Of a DNA stretch of 7,011 nucleotides, positions 4,931-7,011 are shown piece by piece. Below the pieces are notes generated by a model. That model was not told where the DNA came from and searched no databases. It saw nothing but the letters and a program-made list of their open reading frames with translations. Numbering within the stretch: position 1 is the stretch's first letter; each line of letters starts with the position of its first letter. The stretch covers positions 1-7,011 of the forward strand of contig WRGS01000147.1 in assembly GCA_009787075.1 (NCBI GenBank). Direction: 5' to 3'. The position numbers were made by a program, and so were the translations under genes. The DNA comes from Paludibacter sp. Lineage in GTDB: Bacteria > Bacteroidota > Bacteroidia > Bacteroidales > Paludibacteraceae.

Positions 4931-6118
4931 ATGTATTCACAATTTCAACAACATTTACAGCGCGAACTTGCTGAAATTCAGCAGGCTGGGCTGTTCAAAA
5001 ACGAAAGAATTATTGTTTCGCCACAAAACGCCGCTATCAAAGTTGATGGTGGGGGAGAAGTTATTAATTTTTGCGCCAATAATTATTTAGGGCTATCGGA
5101 TAATTCTGAATTAATTGCCGCTGCAAAATCGGCTCTTGATAATCGCGGTTACGGTATGTCGTCAGTGCGGTTTATTTGCGGAACGCAGGATTTACACAAA
5201 AAACTTGAAGCGGCAATCGCACGCTTTTTCGGCACGGAAGATACGATTTTATACGCCGCATGTTTTGATGCTAATGGCGGCGTTTTTGAGCCGTTGCTTA
5301 CCGAAGAAGACGCGATTATTTCCGATGTGCTTAATCACGCATCAATTATTGACGGTGTGCGGCTTTGCAAAGCGCAACGTTATCGCTATGCAAATGCGGA
5401 TATGGCTGACCTCGAACAGCAATTGCAAATTGCGCAGGCACAGCGTTTTAGATTGATTGTAACCGATGGCGTTTTTTCAATGGACGGCAATGTTGCGCCT
5501 TTGGACAAAATTTTTGCTTTGGCTGAAAAATATAATGCAATGGTAATGGTTGACGAAAGTCATTCGGCAGGCGTTGTTGGGCAAACGGGGCACGGCGTAA
5601 CCGAGCGTTACAATCTTCGAGGGAAAATAGAAATTATTACAGGAACTCTTGGAAAAGCGTTTGGCGGGGCTATTGGCGGATTTACAACAGGTAAAAAAGA
5701 AATTATTGATTTGTTGCGCCAACGCTCGCGTCCTTATTTGTTTTCAAATTCCATACCTCCGCTTGTGGCTGCTGCGGGGATTAAAGCCTTTGAATTGCTC
5801 GAAAATTCAAATTCTTTGCAGGATAAACTGCACGAAAATACGGAATTTTTTATAAAACAAATGAAATATGCAGGCTTTGATATAAAGCCAACAGAATCAG
5901 CAATTTGCGCGGTAATGCTTTACGATGCCGCTCTTTCACAAACTTTTGCAGCGCGGTTGATAAACGAAGGAATTTACGTTACAGGATTTTATTATCCTGT
6001 CGTTCCAAAAGGGCAGGCGCGTATCCGAGTACAGATTTCTGCAGCTCACAAGCGCGAACATTTGGAAAAATGTGTTGCTGCATTTGTAAAAGTAGGTAAA
6101 GAATTGGGAGTTATCTAA
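4931..6118 (+). CDS. kbl: Glycine C-acetyltransferase (2-amino-3-ketobutyrate CoA ligase)
   Basis: Kbl is a cytosolic PLP enzyme that cleaves 2-amino-3-oxobutyrate with CoA to glycine and acetyl-CoA, the second step of threonine breakdown after threonine dehydrogenase. The 395 residues match the normal length of about 398 and resemble E. coli Kbl from end to end. Visible motifs include INFCANNYLGL (45-55), VRFICGTQDLHK (79-90), CFDANGG (111-117), NHASIIDGVRLCKA (135-148) with H136 positioned to stack on the cofactor, and TDGVFSMDG (178-186). D208 and H211 of VDESH hold the pyridine ring, and K242 in GTLGKAFGG forms the Schiff base. PVVPKGQARIRVQ near the C-terminus contains the substrate-carboxylate Arg (R366). 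All key residues are present. No tdh gene is adjacent. The related 8-amino-7-oxononanoate synthase (BioF) is less likely given the Kbl-specific stretches. Confidence 0.97.
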   Translation: MYSQFQQHLQRELAEIQQAGLFKNERIIVSPQNAAIKVDGGGEVINFCANNYLGLSDNSELIAAAKSALDNRGYGMSSVRFICGTQDLHKKLEAAIARFFGTEDTILYAACFDANGGVFEPLLTEEDAIISDVLNHASIIDGVRLCKAQRYRYANADMADLEQQLQIAQAQRFRLIVTDGVFSMDGNVAPLDKIFALAEKYNAMVMVDESHSAGVVGQTGHGVTERYNLRGKIEIITGTLGKAFGGAIGGFTTGKKEIIDLLRQRSRPYLFSNSIPPLVAAAGIKAFELLENSNSLQDKLHENTEFFIKQMKYAGFDIKPTESAICAVMLYDAALSQTFAARLINEGIYVTGFYYPVVPKGQARIRVQISAAHKREHLEKCVAAFVKVGKELGVI

Positions 6119-6186
6119 TTATTTATGCAATTTCGTATATCTGAAATATTATAAAAAAGAAAACAGTAAAATTGTAAATGGTATAA

Positions 6187-6990
6187 ATGCCTGAATTTCA
6201 AACATTAAATCAAGTAACAAACTCGCTGACCGACACTGTGTTGGTGGCGGTTGATACATTGAGGCAAACCGCGAGTTATAATTGGGATACTTTGCGTATT
6301 GCACCTGTTGTTCCACCTGTTCAAACAGGGTTTGAGGGCTTGCCGTTGACACATTCGATGTGCAATTCGCTATGGATTTTTGCTGGGTTATTGTTGCTTA
6401 TGTTTTTGCCTATTTTGGTTTTTAATAAATCAAATTCTTTTCTAAAAGATTCATTTTCAATGATTTTCAAAGAAAAACGTCATCAGGTTTTTCGCAGTTT
6501 TCATACACTTTCTCCCGCTGCAATTGTGTTAATGAGCATTTTTTTTGTAATTTCATTGAGTTTGTATATCAGTAATTTTGTTTTTTCAGAAAAAACTGAT
6601 TTTTCATACATCAAACTCGGCTGGATTCTTGGAATAACAACTGCATTTGTTTTGATTAAAGTGTTAATAAACAGTTTTTTAGCGTATGTATTTTTCGATA
6701 AGGCATCAGTACGGACAGTAAATGTTAATTATCTTAACATTTTATCTTTAAGCGGATTTTTAATTTTCCCTTTGTTGATTTTGAGAATTTATTCTGTTTC
6801 TGAATTATATTTTTATATCGATTTTGCAACTGCAATAATATTGTTAATCAGTATTTTACTTATAATTTTAAAATTTTTTATATTATTTTATTCAAAATTT
6901 ATAGATTTATTCTATATTTTGTTGTACCTTTGCACACTTGAAATTTTACCGTTTTTTATTTTGTTTCGAGTGTATCAAATCATTGTATAA
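6187..6990 (+). CDS. DUF4271-family integral membrane protein
   Basis: The 267-residue protein has a soluble N-terminal region (about 1-57) and six hydrophobic segments, near residues 60-80, 109-133, 143-170, 182-202, 207-235 and 238-263. A basic loop, KEKRHQVFR (95-103), lies between the first two. The closing segment with LYLCTLEILPFF (246-257) is the pattern I associate with the Bacteroidota DUF4271 family; function is unknown. There is no cleavable signal peptide, so insertion would rely on internal helices. From memory, members often lie just before a uroporphyrinogen-III synthase-like gene in Bacteroidales; that position is beyond this window. The gene follows kbl by 68 bases with no terminator between, so it may be co-transcribed. 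A tiny frame, ATG-GTA-TAA (6178-6186), lies directly before the start. The next in-frame Met is at residue 58, so 6187 is the preferred start. Confidence 0.8.
   Translation: MPEFQTLNQVTNSLTDTVLVAVDTLRQTASYNWDTLRIAPVVPPVQTGFEGLPLTHSMCNSLWIFAGLLLLMFLPILVFNKSNSFLKDSFSMIFKEKRHQVFRSFHTLSPAAIVLMSIFFVISLSLYISNFVFSEKTDFSYIKLGWILGITTAFVLIKVLINSFLAYVFFDKASVRTVNVNYLNILSLSGFLIFPLLILRIYSVSELYFYIDFATAIILLISILLIILKFFILFYSKFIDLFYILLYLCTLEILPFFILFRVYQIIV
6925..6932 (+). promoter_or_regulatory. Candidate -7 element inside the DUF4271 gene for a downstream gene
   Basis: TACCTTTG followed by CAC is a full match to TAnnTTTG and one of the commonest forms of this box in Bacteroidota. It sits 58-65 bases before the end of the DUF4271 gene. 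No TTTG is found at the usual spacing upstream, so promoter activity is uncertain. If used, it would drive a gene starting just right of the window. Confidence 0.35.
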
Positions 6991-7011
6991 CAGTGAATTA
7001 GGATAAAAAAA

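Noticed and set aside
5115..5456. 113-codon plus-strand frame inside kbl
   Set aside because: It overlaps the strongly conserved kbl frame and its Arg/Cys-rich translation looks like an out-of-frame reading.

Overview
The window looks like a chromosomal segment of a member of the Bacteroidota, probably Bacteroidales-like. The DNA is AT-rich and the genes lack clear Shine-Dalgarno sites. Several promoters fit the Bacteroidota pattern (TTTG, about 20 bases, TAnnTTTG), and a DUF4271-type membrane protein gene, a family I know only from this phylum, is present. No RNA genes, CRISPR arrays or transposase genes were seen.

Layout. Bases 1-68 hold the start of a BlaI/MecI-family repressor gene on the minus strand, with a well-matched promoter at 135-166 set among repeated CCGTA boxes. 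Bases 69-642 are non-coding and AT-rich, with that promoter and several candidate forward promoters. From 643 to 4642 four plus-strand genes form a likely operon: a family 2 glycosyltransferase, a YhcG/DUF1016-family PD-(D/E)XK nuclease, a second family 2 glycosyltransferase, and an NTP_transf_5-type nucleotidyltransferase. A strong intrinsic terminator at 4738-4764 closes this unit. It overlaps a promoter that appears to drive kbl (glycine C-acetyltransferase, 4931-6118). A six-helix DUF4271 membrane protein (6187-6990) follows, with a promoter-like element inside its 3' end that may serve a gene beyond the window.

How the genes work together. The two glycosyltransferases and the nucleotidyltransferase-like protein look like a small surface-glycan module. 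The nuclease does not belong to that pathway and appears to have been inserted. A perfect 25-bp direct repeat flanks it: one copy covers the stop codon of the first glycosyltransferase, the other covers the start codon of the second. Removing one repeat copy plus the nuclease segment (1224 bp) would place the two glycosyltransferase genes in a 4-base ATGA overlap. The insert therefore duplicated the start of its target gene and left both neighbours intact. This is the most unusual feature of the window. Kbl and DUF4271 are ordinary housekeeping-type genes in a separate transcription unit.
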